A stretch of 64,000 nucleotides of DNA from Bryopsis sp. KO-2023 (Eukaryota; Chlorophyta; Ulvophyceae; Bryopsidales; Bryopsidaceae): contig BSYQ01000005.1 of NCBI GenBank assembly GCA_030272585.1, forward strand, positions 5,983,501 through 6,047,500. Direction: 5' to 3'. Shown piece by piece: positions 1-11,810 of this stretch. Made by a program: the position numbers and the translations under genes. The stretch's first letter is position 1; every line of letters starts with the position of its first letter. The notes below the pieces were generated by a model that saw only the letters and a list, made by a program, of their open reading frames with translations, had not been told where the DNA came from and ran no database searches.

Positions 1-15
1 GAAATCACCCCCTAC

Positions 16-1325
16 CCTTTCGGCATTTCCATTTTGGTGTCTTTCTTTTCACCCTTAGGAGTAGCCCTGGCCAAAGCGATGATTCTGGCTTCCTCCGCTG
101 CCTCGGCTTTTCTCTTGGCTTCCGCCTCAGCTTTCGCCTGAGCTTTCTTGGAGTTGGGCTGGGCAGTTGGAAACTTATCACCTTTTGCTTTCGCCTTCGC
201 TTTTTTGGCCTCCTTGGCAGCTAATTTAGCTTGTTTCTTGGCTTTCTTTTCGGGGTCCTCCTCACCCGCTGGTTGTGCCTGCTGCTGCTGCTGTTGAGGC
301 TCTCCGTTTCCAGCCTTCTTTTTTTTCTTTTCTTTCTTGGAAGCCACCTAGACAACAAACGAAGGAAACCCCTTGTCAAACTGTAATGTGTCAACTTTCA
401 ATTTCGTCACCAGATTCCAGTTATTGTGGTCGACAGTTCAGAAGCCATTCATTTCTTCTCACTCAATTTTTTTCACCACAAAGTGTGGCTCTTGGGAAGC
501 CTCTCATGACAAATTGATTCAATTTTTCGAGGCTTCATTGTGGACCTGAGTTTCAATTGCAAACTAATTTGCTACCATGTCAGACTTTTGTCAACAAGAT
601 GCATGTTGTATTTTTACTCATAGGTGAATGGCTTTAGCTTGGGAAATGCACTAGAAAAAAAAGAGTGATATGCTTTTCATGAGAAGGGGGGGGGGGGGAA
701 TAGCGGTTCTTACCTTTGGAGGTGTCCATCCGCTGGCTTTGGAACTGAGTCTCATTTCGCCCAAAACTTTCACGAAACTTGGCAGCGCGCAGCAAGTACT
801 GAGCCAACGGACGATATTGCCGAAAGGCTGTCGGTCTTGTTCTCCCAATACGCTGTCGAAAAGGGGCGAAAGGCATCCAATCAAAACAATGTCAGCGAGA
901 GTTATCCGCTCGCTGACGAGATACGTCTTATCCGACAGGCATCTTTCCAAACTGTCCAGGTGCGACAAGATTTGCGCCTTCGACGCCGCTCGGCTCGCGT
1001 CGTCGTATTGAGCAGACTGACAGAACGGTTCCACCCAGTTTCTCGCCCAAACATCCAAAGAACTAGCAACATCAATCCATTGGTCGACTTGGCTCGCCAG
1101 CAAAGCGTCTAGATCTCCATAGATTCCGTTCGAAGCCCCGGTCTGGCACAAAAACTTGACAATGGCCGGAGTGCTTTTCACTTTAAAACCGTCTGGAGTG
1201 GTTAACACAGCGTCCTTCAAGTCCGGATCTGGCGGCTGAATAGAGAGCTCACACCCGACGGTTTCGGACAAGATAAGAACCACGGGCTGAGAAAAGTGGC
1301 CGACAGGGGCCAGAAACTGGGACAT
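16..1325 (-). CDS. valyl-tRNA synthetase, cytosolic, N-terminal part (two exons, gene runs off the left edge)
   Basis: Exon 1 is 1325-714 and exon 2 is 347-16. The 366-bp intron has donor GTAAGA and acceptor TAG; phase is 0. A second donor (GTAGGG) follows position 16, so the catalytic core lies outside the window. Exon 1 encodes a GST-like domain of about 204 residues whose all-helical C-terminal half is clear (motifs QVDQWID, YLVSERITLADI). Exon 2 is a Lys/Ala/Glu-rich linker of 110 residues with a Q6 run. It ends in TPKGEKKD followed by MPKG, which resembles the segment just before the Rossmann domain of eukaryotic ValRS (xPGEKKD...MP.xY). A GST domain on ValRS is known in animals, where it mediates multi-synthetase or EF1 contacts. 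Start: ATG at 1325 (MSQFLAP); an in-frame ATG at 1400 is an alternative. Exon 2 begins with GTG after the acceptor, so it is not an independent gene. Another synthetase or EF1-gamma-like protein cannot be excluded. Confidence 0.62.
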
Positions 1326-1812
1326 CTGTGAATCTCTGCAAAGTCGTCTAACTCGCAGCAAAACAAAGAGGAAACCAATTTCAAAATGGCTGACACACAC
1401 ACTTCAAGGAGTGATTTGCGCTGGCGGCGGATTCTGTCTGACGCTTCCCCACCTGCTCGACAGGTGCTCGACGGACGTCTATGACGACTTCCCATTGATG
1501 CATCATTTTTTTCTCCATTTGAGTGCGGAAAATCGGTGGTGAGCTTCAGCCACCTCTACCATTTGAACCTCAGTCCCTCCGCAAATCATTCAACACCCCT
1601 TCCCCTGGTGGACATCGATGTGGCAGCGCGTGGATCGCGCCTCTCACATGGTCGAAGGCGCGAAGGCGCCTCGCCACCAAGTTCGCGACAAGAAACCAAA
1701 TCTCCCGAGGTATCCCCTTTGTTTAACGTTGATTCTATTTTGAGGAGACCCCTGGATTTTTCCCAAGTGTTGGCTGGCTGGGTTTCAATCATGCGGTTTC
1801 TTTCCTTCAGAC
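1326..1812. promoter_or_regulatory. divergent intergenic region between the ValRS-like and OPR/RAP genes
   Basis: About 490 bp separate the two divergent starts, so promoters are probably shared or back to back. No TATA box or other element stands out. The segment 1524-1711 is open in the frame that would splice (donor GTATCC at 1712, acceptor CAG at 1810) into the OPR/RAP exon at 1811. It is rich in Arg and Ser like a transit peptide, but it has no in-frame ATG. It may be 5' UTR, or an internal exon of a longer 5' end. Confidence 0.4.
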
Positions 1813-3773
1813 ATGCAAGCGCTGGATACATGGGACCAGCACACAAAGATTCTCACTCAAGATTATTTAATCTGCACCTCAAGAGAGTGGTAGGTGTAGC
1901 GCCGGGATCTTGAAAAAAAACCTTGATATCCACAACCAAAAAAACCCTGCTCATGGGCTTCTTGTGTGTGTCGATTTCCATCAAAATAATATTTTACAGT
2001 TTGGACATTTCTGTTGAATTAGAACTGCTACAAAATAAACTTTGCACCATTCACAAGCTGGATTTTGAAAATGCTGGCAAGGTCAGGGATATATCCCAGG
2101 ATGCACTCAGTAAGCCATCTCGATCACCCGACAGGAGATCGGGGTTTCAAACCATACGGCAAATTATCCAAGTTGCGGAAGTTTGCCAGGATACACTCAA
2201 GAACGGTGAACTCAGCCCCCGAGAAGAGAAAGAAATGTTGGTCACAATGGTGGATGCTTACAAGACGATTTTGATGGGGCTGCCAGTCGTGGAGCCCCTT
2301 CAATTAGTGACCGCTCTGCACCGATGTGCAGCAATGGTCAAAATCACGGGGGAGGGGCGATGGATTCTATCCAAGAGGAGGAGTTTTTTCATAGATGTGC
2401 TGAAACAATTGCAACGGGAAATCGATGATCTGGATGCTCGAATGCTGTCCACTATGGTTTGGTCGCTCGGTCAATTCGGGCCAGAGGTTACTGAGGAAGC
2501 GTTGGGTGGTGGGCTGACAGTGTTGGACCTCATCGATCAAGTGAAAATGGTGTGCGAACGGAAGCTGTCTGCTTTCAATCCCAAGGATGTGAGCTGTTTG
2601 ATGGTGGGGCTGGCTTATTTAGACAACAGGGATTTCGGCCGATTCATGTCTACACTGTGCAGCGAAATCTCACTTAAAATGAGCAGCTATGGACCCAGGG
2701 AGCTGGCTAACGTCGCTTGGGCGATCGGTAAGATGCAAATCAAGGCGGGCAGATCAGTGATTAAAAAAATGGAGCTGAGGCTTCGAAGTCCGTTGAGCGA
2801 CTTTTCTCCGCAAGGCATTTGTAATTTGATTTGGGGTGCTGCCAGAGTCAGGGCTATGCTTTCGAATGACTCAATGGCAGCTGTTGCTGCTCACGTGGTT
2901 CGAAATCGAGCCAAATTGGCTCCACAAGACGTGGGCAATTTTATGTGGGCTTTTGCAAAATTGCGCTTTTTTCCTGGGATGGTTTTCTTGGAACAATTAG
3001 CCCCGGTGGTGTCCAAGAGAATTCGATATTTTCAACCTCAGGAAATTGCGAATGTATTGTATGCTTGTGCTATATTCGGTGAGGCCCCGTCTGAGATAGT
3101 GAATGCCACTAGGACTTACATTCTTGATTTCCGAGACCGGTTTAGCCTCCAGGAATTGATCAACTGTGGCTGGTCTCTGGCGATCCTGGGTGAATTGGAC
3201 GGGTGGGTTTATGATGCCTTGACCGAGCGGCTGATTTCAGAAAACGGTGGTGATTTTGCCAGTTCGACAGGGGTGGGGGTGCACATTCCTCCCCAGATTC
3301 AAGACTCTGATTTGAGGCAATTTTATCAATGCTTGTTGCATTTGAGATATTTGTTCCCAGAGGAGTTGGTCGAAACACCCATCGGGCTGGAGAGGGCAGC
3401 CCGGCGATCCTGGATTTCTTTGAACGTCATGAGTCCGATTAATTATTTGGTTCCCAGAGTCGTGCAAACGCTGTCCAGTCTGGGGTATGCTTGCGAGACC
3501 CCCAAATTTGTTGTCCCTGGAGGAATAACAGTGAACGAGGTTCGAATTAGCTCTACGAGGGTAGGTTTGGAAGTGGTCGGCAGGTCGAATTGTTTCGAAA
3601 ACGACTGCATGAGATTGCAGGGGCCGTTTTATTGGAGGCATCGATTGATGGAGGCTTTGGGGTGGGAGCCTGTGATTATTTATGAGGATGTTTGGACTGA
3701 GATGGACAAGCGGGGGCAACGGGAATTTCTGGAGGACAACATATTGGTTCTCGGAGACATGGACTTTGAATGA
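1813..3773 (+). CDS. octotricopeptide-repeat / RAP-domain organelle RNA-binding protein
   Basis: CDS is join(1813..1889, 2000..3773), 616 residues. Donor GTAGGT and acceptor ACAG join in frame (TG|T = Cys). Most of the protein is an array of about 38-residue helical-hairpin repeats. Each repeat has the pattern (E/D)hxNhhWAhxKh, for example ELANVAWAIGKM, GICNLIWGAARV and DVGNFMWAFAKL, between roughly residues 170 and 410. The C-terminus (about residues 530-600) is a RAP domain: a run of beta strands followed by LQGPFYWRHRLMEALGW and a final VIIYEDVW. OPR/RAP and FASTK-like proteins bind organelle transcripts and control their processing, stability or translation. No convincing targeting peptide is seen from ATG 1813, so the true start may lie in an upstream exon (see 1326-1812). 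The RNA target is not predictable. Confidence 0.82.
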
Positions 3774-4200
3774 TGCACTGTTACTTTCTCCCTGTGAGAA
3801 AACTTTGGAAAATGTATGCCACAGCACCCCTCTCCTCTCTTTCCTTTTCCAGCTGGGATCAGTACTGACGATCCACATTCATCATGATCGTTATGATGCA
3901 GCTGGTATCATTCTTCTGTGTATCTGAATACTAAAAATTATTAGTTTTATTCACACATTCTATTTCATTTTGTAAGAAATGGAGATGCACGAAGGAGACA
4001 CAGGAGTCCTTCACACCAGCATTTTGAGACACTTTTCTGCCGAATTTTGGCCCTTCGGAAAAGGCTCACTGTTCGCTGACTCAACCAGCGTGTCGCTGTT
4101 CATTCGTCCCACTTCCACCCCGGCGAGCACTGCACGCTCCCTTTACTTGCCGCCCAGACGGATTCCTGTTTTGGCGCTGTCCCCGTTCCTTTGCCAACAA
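3774..4200. other. intergenic region, OPR/RAP 3' flank and uS5c 5' flank
   Basis: The region holds the 3' UTR of the upstream gene and the 5' flank of uS5c. The uS5c frame stays open back to an ATG at 3979. That extension (74 residues) has no transit-peptide character and I treat it as 5' UTR. No promoter motif is recognised. Confidence 0.4.
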
Positions 4201-5345
4201 ATGTTCCAGGCTTACTCTTTGCCTTCGCCCTCGGGCGTGAGGCCAACGCCCACCCGTTCCACCCCCGTGTGTTGCTCGCTCCCCTCCAGGCTTTCATCTC
4301 GCCAGAGTCTGCGAGGCAATGTGGTCGCCAGGCGCGTTTCATTGGATATCAGGGAGTCCAGGCGGCTTTCGCTAACTGTCAGCGCTAGACAGGGAGGTGG
4401 TGGCGGTCGCCGCGACCGCGAGGACAAAGAATTCGAGGAGCGCGTCGTGCACGTGACTCGCGTTTCCAAGACAGTGAAGGGAGGGCGAAACATTTCGTTC
4501 AGGGCTGTGGTGGTCGTAGGCAACAGAAAAGGAACGGTGGGTGTGGGAAATTCCACCGCGAAGGAAGTGTCGACCGCAGTTCAGAAGGCGGGCATAGAGG
4601 CGAAACGTAACATGATTAAAGTGCCTCTGCACTCGAAAACTCAGTCGTTCCCCCACAGAACCGAGGTCACTTATGGCGCAGCGAGGGTTATGCTCAGGCC
4701 GGCAGCCGATGGTACCGGGGTGATTGCTGGTGGAGCAGTCAGGGTTGTTTTGGAGTTGGCTGGTGTCAAAAACGGCTTTGGAAAGCAACTGGGCTCTGAC
4801 AATGCAATGAACAATGCTAAGGCAGCCCTCCTTGGGTTGGGCCAAATGAGAACTCACAAGGAGGTTGCTGAAGAGAGGGGGGTCACCGTGGACTATCTGC
4901 TTGGTCGATCATTCGGTGAGCCTTCCACCCACCTTTTCACTTGATTGAAAACAAAATGAGCTGAGATCTGGAACTCGTTTTTGTTATTCAGTATTGCTGA
5001 GAATCACCGGATGAGATACTAAATTAATTGCAAGAAATGTTCCTGAAAACAAAAAATCCAAAATCGTGCATAGTGAGGATCGAAATGCTGGTCATGTGGA
5101 CAGCAAAAACCCTGTCTGGGAGATTTGTTGAGGGATCAACGCTCATGAAAATCTTTCATTTATTTTCAGGACATTGTTTTTTCCGTAACGGGCACAGAAT
5201 TCACCTTTTGAAATCTTGGTCCTTCTTTTGTTTGTTAGATCCCACCAAGACAGCAGCTCAGTGGGTAGAATCTCAAGAAAATGGCACTTCCCTGGAAACT
5301 GAGGAAAACACCGCAGTGGCCGAGGTCCAGCCTGTGGAGGCTTGA
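4201..5345 (+). CDS. rps5: plastid 30S ribosomal protein uS5 (S5), nuclear-encoded
   Basis: CDS is join(4201..4915, 5239..5345), 273 residues. Donor GTGAGC and acceptor TTAG join in frame (G|AT = Asp). The first 63 or so residues from ATG 4201 are rich in Ser, Arg, Pro and Thr and poor in acidic residues, with a likely cleavage near VSA|RQ: a chloroplast transit peptide. The S5 N-terminal RNA-binding domain follows (about 78-142; ERVVHVTRVSKTVKGG, FRAVVVVGNRKGTVGVG). The C-terminal domain (about 155-235) contains GTGVIAGGAVRVVLELAGVK and GKQLGSDN. Both are close to cyanobacterial and plant plastid S5. uS5 lies at the decoding and mRNA-entry side of the small subunit. The second exon adds an acidic tail of about 35 residues beyond the bacterial end. 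An ATG at 3979 would add 74 residues but fits less well. Confidence 0.92.
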
Positions 5346-6868
5346 GCGTTTCCAGCCGTAAGTTGTTTGCATACGTTGATCCACTCTCCAAAAGACATCA
5401 CACTCTTCTTTTAATGGATCCCTCGAGTTGACTGGTCTTGCCACTGTATTCACTGTGCTGAGGTGGTCGTTAGAATTGGTAGGGTGAAATCAAGAAAGTC
5501 ATCAGAAATGGTTTGCCTGGAGGGGATTTGAGCGTTGCTCCTTTGGGCTTCAATTCTCTGGGACATAATCAATCAATCAGTTCAATGATATAGATCCTAG
5601 AACTCGTGTAAGATAAGGTCTAGGTTTGCATGATGCCCGTGGATGTCTATAGTTTAACTCCTGTAGTTCAGAATTGTACTGATTTGCAAAATAAAGTCTG
5701 GGATGGTTTGTCATCCAGATGTAATCCTGATTGTATTCCAGCTCTCTCTCTCTCTCTCTCTCTATTTTTTTGTTTTTAACTGGTGTAGTCTTGGAAAAGT
5801 TGAAAATGTTGGCTTTAATTCTGTGAAAAGTAAGATTCACACATTGTTTCAAATGCGTTTGACCAATGGGATTGTTTGGGGTTCTCGTTTTGCAGGACAA
5901 ATTTGCTCTGAGATGATGATGCCCGTCTGACATGGGGAGTCCCGTCCCCTGTTTTCGTTATTGCATTTGATGGTCGATTTTGAATTCCGAATTCTTTACA
6001 CGTTTTGAATAGGGATTGATTGGGTGAGAGAAATGTTTTCTAAGAAAAAGATCTTCGAAAAAAAAAAAGCACCACCTTTTGGTTTTCTTGGGAAGATTAA
6101 CGTGGAGAAGAGAAAAAGAGGGGGGGGAAATTTTAAAGAAATTATCAATGACTTGATGTAGCACGCTGGCTTGTCGTGTTGTGGTCAGAGCGACTGAGAA
6201 TATGTGAATGAGAGAGTGAGAGAGAGCGAGTTTTATTTTTGGAGAATCTGGGGGGGAAAGGGGGTTCTATTTCGTCAGGGGGTTTTCAGAATGCAGATGG
6301 GGGTTGGTGGATTTTTTCTTTGTGGTTGACTTCACTGGTGTAGGTTCTTTTTGCCCTCAGTTAATGCACTTCCTACCAAAAAAGAGATGAAAATCAACAT
6401 GCTTCTCTTTCGTTGATTAGTTTTTCTGCATTCCTTTCCCACGAGAAATTGTAGTGTGGTAAATGTGTGGAGACAACTGGAGAGATTTCATTCTGTTATG
6501 TTTCCCTGAGCGCTGATCATGTGGGGTGATAGAGCCGATTGCCTTCAGAGAAATCACCATTTGCATGTCCCGTGTGACGTCCAGCGGTTAACGGGAAACA
6601 CCTTCGCACATGCCAAACATCAGTGAAAAAATACGGAACGAAAAAATACTCTTCCTGCTGGGCATGTCCCAACACGCCAGCTTGCAACTGGACCATTGTT
6701 GAAGAAAAGCATGGCGACCTCCCATTGTCTGTCGGTCTATCAATTCCTTTCCAACATCGAATCAACCAGATAAATCCCGGCAATTGCAGCGTTCACCCCT
6801 GTGCGTATTTGTTCCTGACGCATTGTGCCTTGGGCATTCGACCTCACTGAAAAGTTTGAAAGTCAGCG
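5346..6868. other. intergenic region between uS5c and CAF-1 WD40 gene
   Basis: About 1.5 kb without a supportable gene. The open frames here are short and lack family signatures. The region has homopolymer A, T and G runs and purine-rich stretches (for example about 6195-6270). It presumably carries the uS5c 3' UTR and the promoter and 5' UTR of the next gene. Confidence 0.5.
5742..5763. repeat. (CT)11 microsatellite
   Basis: Perfect dinucleotide run of 22 bp, followed directly by a T-rich stretch. Confidence 0.95.
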
Positions 6869-9800
6869 ATGAAAGTGCAAACTCTACAAGTCCTGTGGCA
6901 CGACAAGCAACCCGTGTTGTCTTTGGACTTTCACTCGTCTGGTTGGCTCGCGACGTCAGGGGCGGACAAAACCGTCAAGGTAGTCCAGTTCGCTCTTTCG
7001 CTCTTGTTATCGCTCAACTTGGGTGCGCCGCGATGGGAGTGCGCTATTCGTGACTAACCTTCTCCCTCTCGTGTCCTCGCGAACTGGCGATAGCTCTGGA
7101 AGGTGAGGCGCTGAAACTGGAGGAAAAAACTACTGAATATCGCGTCTCTATTCTTTTATAGACATTCAACGCTCTGGAAAGAACCTTCTGATTCTTACAC
7201 TCTGATCGATGTGGTTTATCACTTCTCGTGGGACTGGTTCATGAGAATTTTTTTTCAATGAGAAGAGACATCAAGGAGGAGACATCTCAAATAGAAAGAC
7301 CAACTTCTGTTTCACAGCTGATGCTCCAACAAAGTTCGTTTTTCTCTTGGATTCTGTGAAAATTTTCATCATGTTGTCTATGTTAGGTGTCAGATTTGGC
7401 CAAAGGAACAAATGCTGTAGAGTTCATTGGAGACCTTGCTGGTCACACTGGGTCTGTCAATTGCATAAGATTCTCACCGAACGGTATGTATTGAATTTTT
7501 CTTTGCCATCAGAAAACTTCACCTCAGTTAGATGCCTGGACTCATACAAAATCCAATCTCTACAGCAAATTTGAAAATGGATGGGAGACGGAAGTGATGT
7601 TTTTGTTGTTGTTGAGAGGAGTAGGCCCTTTTTGGATTCTCATCATGGGTCAATAATGTTGAAACAGGGAAATTGCTGGCATCCGGTGGTGATAGTGGTG
7701 AACTGCTCCTTTGGAAACCAAATGAGGACACAAATGCATCGACTAAGGAAAATGTCAAGCCATGGGTTCGATATGCGCTTTTGAGGTGATCCAACAAAAG
7801 CTGAAGGATACGGAAAGATCTGGCGGTGTCATGAATGAGGACTTATAGACAGACCTCATCCAGACCTATCGCCATTACATTTGCCGGCGTCGTTTTGTGT
7901 TCACCCAATCGTTGTTATATCTTTTCCAATCGAAGGTAGATTGATGGTTGCATAGGGGCCATTCAGAAGACATCTATGATTTATGCTGGTCCCTCGATTC
8001 CTCAGCCCTGCTGTCTGGAGCGGTCGATAATAAGGCTGCTGTTTGGGATGTTGCTGGTGGGAAAAGGGGAGCGGTGTGCAAGGTATCCATTTTCGCCGCG
8101 TTCGTTCTTAATTCTTTCTACCAGTTTTCAGCGAAGGGCTTGGCATGACGTAGAGTTTATCGAAAAGGGTGAAATTTGTTCAGGTGCTCCTTGCGAATCA
8201 CATGCACTATGTACAAGGTGTGGCCTGGGACCCTGCTAATGAATTTCTGGTCACTCAAGGGGCTGATAGGACTTGCCGAGTCTATCATAAAGTGCCGGTT
8301 GCAAAGTCGAATGCGAGCTCAAGGGATCAACAATCCACGTCCCACGTGAACAATCAGTGGGCTCTGGAGGGAACCCTGTCAAAACGAACAATCAAAGGTA
8401 GTGGTTTAGTGTTTCCTATTGGTGAAATAATATGTAAGGAAATATTATTGTGAGTTGGTTTCTCTTGTTTCAAGCAAGTGACATTGGCCCAATTTGCATT
8501 TTTCTGTCTATAATGTGTTATGAGGCCTTGAGCAGCCTGTCCACATTAATGTGCTGTTCACACGAGTGGTATGAGCCTTTTTCTATTCTCATTTTCTGTG
8601 CGTAACGATTTTGTTTGGCTGGGTAGGACCTGATGGGAGTGAATCAAAAGAGTTTCTTTTCCATGACGACACTTTGACCAGCTTTTACAGGAGACTAGCT
8701 TGGTCGCCAGATGGTAAGAGGGGGGATCCTTTTTCCACTCGATGTAAGATAGTAGCATTAGTACGGCATGTGGACAAGGCGAAGAGTAACATAATATCAG
8801 ACATAGATTATCCATCAGCCTGTACTTTAAAGTAAGAAGCGCAAGATTTTCCTGAGTCGGTCCGTTTTATATGCGGGTGAAACAATTTGGTACTGCTGTC
8901 AAAGCTTCACCTTGAAAACGGAAAGAAAGTCCTAGGTTCCAGAGTTGGTCCTTCTCAAGTGCAGGGGTTTGGTCAGTCCAGTCACTGAACAGCTTTGAAG
9001 ATGGGTGTTTTCTAAAGTGTGTGTTCTTTTTTGTATGAACAATTGTAGGTTCATTTGTAGTGATACCGGCGGGACTCCATAGACCTGACCCCACAGCGCC
9101 ACCATCAAATTGTGCTTTTGCATTTGCTAGGGGAAAATGGTAAGTTCGTGGACAAGCAGACGAGTGATGAATTGTTTCTTTTTTCATTTGATATCGAATT
9201 GCACTGGTCGAGGTCGAAATCAGCTCAAGTGCATACCTCACAGAAAGTTGTCAAATCCTTGCTTCTGGGGACTTCACGTCCAAAAAAATGTAATTGGAAT
9301 TTGGTGAATTAGGTCAAGGGGGCTGCTTTTACCAGGTAGTTTCTAGAATATTGACATGAAGACTGAAAGCCTTAGGTTCCCTGTTCACCTTTTAGTGAGT
9401 GATACGGGCCAACACTCTGATCATTTCCACAATCTGCGAAAAGATGGACAGAAACTATGTTGCACTTTTTCTGAAACACACTGTGATGAAAAAGGAGAAT
9501 TGCACTGCATGAAAGCTAAGAAGTGGGTGGACTTTGTTTTTTAAAGGTCATCCCCAGTACTGGAGCTGTCAGGTCTCACGGAAGCTTTTGTGTGCGTGAG
9601 ATTTTGCCCTGTATTGTTTCGATTGCGAAATGACCGGGACAAGGAAAATGGCGAACAAGGTCTTCGCTCAGAAACGGGGATTCGCCTTCCTTACCGAATA
9701 GTTTTTGCGATTGCCACTTTGACTTCCGTAATTTTGTATGCTAGTGAGGTGAGTCCTTCATTTCACAGCGTCTTTCGCACATAACCCCCTATTAATGTTT

Positions 9801-10720
9801 TCTACCAAACCAGTTTATGTGTTCCCCCCCCCGTATTTCTAGTCAGTTGTCATAAAATCAACACCATATTCATCATATTTTGTCGATTTTACATATTTTG
9901 CTCGTGTGCGATGCTTGTGCAGGACCCCTTGCCGTTGGCTGTTTTTGGAGGCCTTCATTGCTCGGAAGTCACTGATTTGGCCTGGTCAGAAAACGCTGAC
10001 TTCCTGGCCATATCGTCCCGGGATGGCTACTGCACTTTCATTTCCTTTGAACCTGGCGAGCTTGGACTCCCTCTGGAAAGAGAGTCGCTGACCCCCTCCG
10101 CTGCACAATGGCTCCAGTCCCTCAATGATTGTAAGCTTTCCTCTACCCTTCAGCAAGACGAAGTCAAGTCAGGTGTAGGTCACAGCAATGCCCCCATCGT
10201 CATTGAACCCCTTGAAGAAGTGGCGGCAACTATTTCTGGTGGGGATGTGTTTTCGATTGGAAAAGGGGAAAGTTCTCCGTCGAAGAAAAGGATCACTCCA
10301 GATTCTCTTGTGGACAAGAGCATCGACCTCATGGAGCTTGACGGGGTGAGAAAAGATGCATTGGAGCAAAAGCTGGGAAACAAACCATCAAATGACCCAG
10401 AACCCCTCCGAAAAATCAAGAAAAGGAGGATTGCTCCTGTGGTCGACACTGACAGCCCCAAGAAAGGCTTGCTGGGGGAAGCAGACCCTGAAATAGACAG
10501 AACTGAAAACATAGAAAAGTCTGCAGCAATGTTGTTCGGTGGAGCCAAACCAGTGGAGCCAAGGATTGGTGGCCTGTTCAGCGAATTGACAAAGTTAGCC
10601 AGTAAAGCAGCGCCAGGTTTGGGTGCACATGGTGATGGTGAGGTTAAGGATGATAAGAATGAGGGATTGGGTGGAATGCTGGGTATCATAAAGAACAGCA
10701 GGTTTGGATCCACTGAATAG
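6869..10720 (+). CDS. CHAF1B: chromatin assembly factor 1 middle subunit (CAF-1 p60 / FAS2 / Cac2 type WD40 protein)
   Basis: Ten exons join in frame to 617 residues: 6869-6979, 7094-7102, 7387-7483, 7668-7785, 7956-8082, 8184-8397, 8627-8713, 9049-9139, 9547-9748, 9923-10720. All junctions are GT-AG. The protein follows animal CHAF1B throughout: MKVQTLQVLWHDKQPVLSLDF at the N-terminus, then LAGHTGSVNCIRFSPNG, LASGGDSGELLLWK, GHSEDIYDLCW, YVQGVAWDP, FHDDTLTSFYRRLAWSPDG and DGYCTFISFEPGELGLPL. It is a seven-bladed WD40 propeller of about 400 residues. The C-terminal 210 residues are disordered. They carry KKRITP (about 473-478) and KKRRIAP (about 518-524), which resemble the RRIxP-type B motif that binds the histone chaperone ASF1; the second also looks like a nuclear localisation signal. 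The family deposits H3-H4 during DNA replication as part of the CAF-1 trimer. Human CHAF1B is 559 residues, so length fits. Exon 2 is a 9-nt microexon. Confidence 0.93.
7094..7102 (+). other. 9-nt microexon (Leu-Trp-Lys) of the CAF-1 WD40 gene
   Basis: Flanked by acceptor GATAG and donor GTGAGG, both in phase 0. It restores the end of the first WD blade (ADKTVK|LWK|VSDLAK). Skipping it keeps the frame but deletes the conserved WD-type Trp. Confidence 0.85.
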
Positions 10721-11244
10721 AGATTCTCCAGGTGGTGGAGTCATTCACAACGGTAATAGATTAGCTTTTAAATTGTATATAGCAGGAGGAAATAGGTGTA
10801 GATGCTGACCGGACACTTCATGGATTCATTGGGTCAAACGAAGTCAAGATTCTTGTCCAGAAAATATGAATTTATTATGCCCCTTGATTTCACACTCTGA
10901 GCCATTTTTTAGTGCATTTTCCCCACTTTTATTTGTTAGCTATGGGAACTGATCACAAAAGTCCGTTTATATGTACACAATCAATCAACCCAAAACTCAA
11001 CACATTGTTTATGCTCGGTCCAAAGGAATGGAATAAATTGACAAAGATGACCGATTTAGAAAAGTGTTGCCTTTGGGCCTATAGTTTGAAAGAGAGAGTT
11101 GTTCCACTCTTTCTAAAACCACTGAAACGGAAAGATTTTGAAAAGTAGCAACTGCCCAAGAACTCTACGAGATGAACCAGTTTTTCCAAAAATCTAGCAC
11201 CCCACCACGCAAGTCGATGAAATGAAAGGACCAAAAGATCATCC
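10721..11244. other. intergenic region 3' of CAF-1 gene
   Basis: Holds the 3' UTR and flank. I see no gene or RNA signature. An open frame at 10912-11148 has no recognisable features. Confidence 0.45.
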
Positions 11245-11562
11245 ATTCGGACCAGAGTTGTGCCGAAGTCGAAAATTCGACAACGACAACGGAACGGCAA
11301 CGGCAACGGCAATTAACGGCCGTTAATTGCCGTGAAAACCGTTGCCGTTCCGTTGTTCCACAACGGTTTAACGGCCGTTAACGGCGTTGTAACGGCCCGT
11401 TGCAACGGCCACCGTTAACGGCACTTTTTCGTACTCACAACCCTTACTACAAGTATTACTAATGCATAATCCACCCCGTCCCGTTCGTTCCCTGCTCGTT
11501 TCGCGAGTGAGGAAGGAAGTGGAATCCTTCAAAAATAAGACCAACCGAATCCATATGTTTTC

Positions 11563-11701
11563 CCGAGCACGTCGCACTTTGTCGCGTGCGAAACGAGCAA
11601 GAAACGAGGGAGATATCCTTGTTTCTGTGGAAAATACAGAAACTGGGATATCTCCCTCGTTTCTTGCTCGTTTCGCACGCGACAAAGTGCGACGTGCTCG
11701 G
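11563..11701. repeat. nested hairpin in the left arm of the foldback element
   Basis: Near-perfect inverted repeat with arms starting CCGAGCACGTCGC and ending GCGACGTGCTCGG, around a short A/T-rich loop that itself has a stem (GTTTCTGT/ACAGAAAC). The right arm of the element holds only a shorter version (about 12,205-12,258). Confidence 0.85.
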
Positions 11702-11810
11702 AAAAAGTTTTTCTTTTGTCTAAGCTGCCTTTCACAGGTCGAAAACGACTCTTCAACTAAAACGACCGATGGTGTGAGTGAAGATCTGTATTACATCTAT
11801 TTTTAAGTTG

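Noticed and set aside
12..347. Stand-alone small Lys-rich protein
   Set aside because: The frame starts with GTG directly after a splice acceptor and ends at a donor, so it is an internal exon of the ValRS-like gene.
3979..4200. N-terminal extension of uS5c from ATG 3979
   Set aside because: It lacks transit-peptide character, whereas ATG 4201 is followed by a typical one. Kept as 5' UTR.
5346..6868. Open frames at 5577-5933 and 6517-6850 as genes
   Set aside because: They are short, without family motifs, and sit between well-supported genes; probably UTR or promoter sequence.
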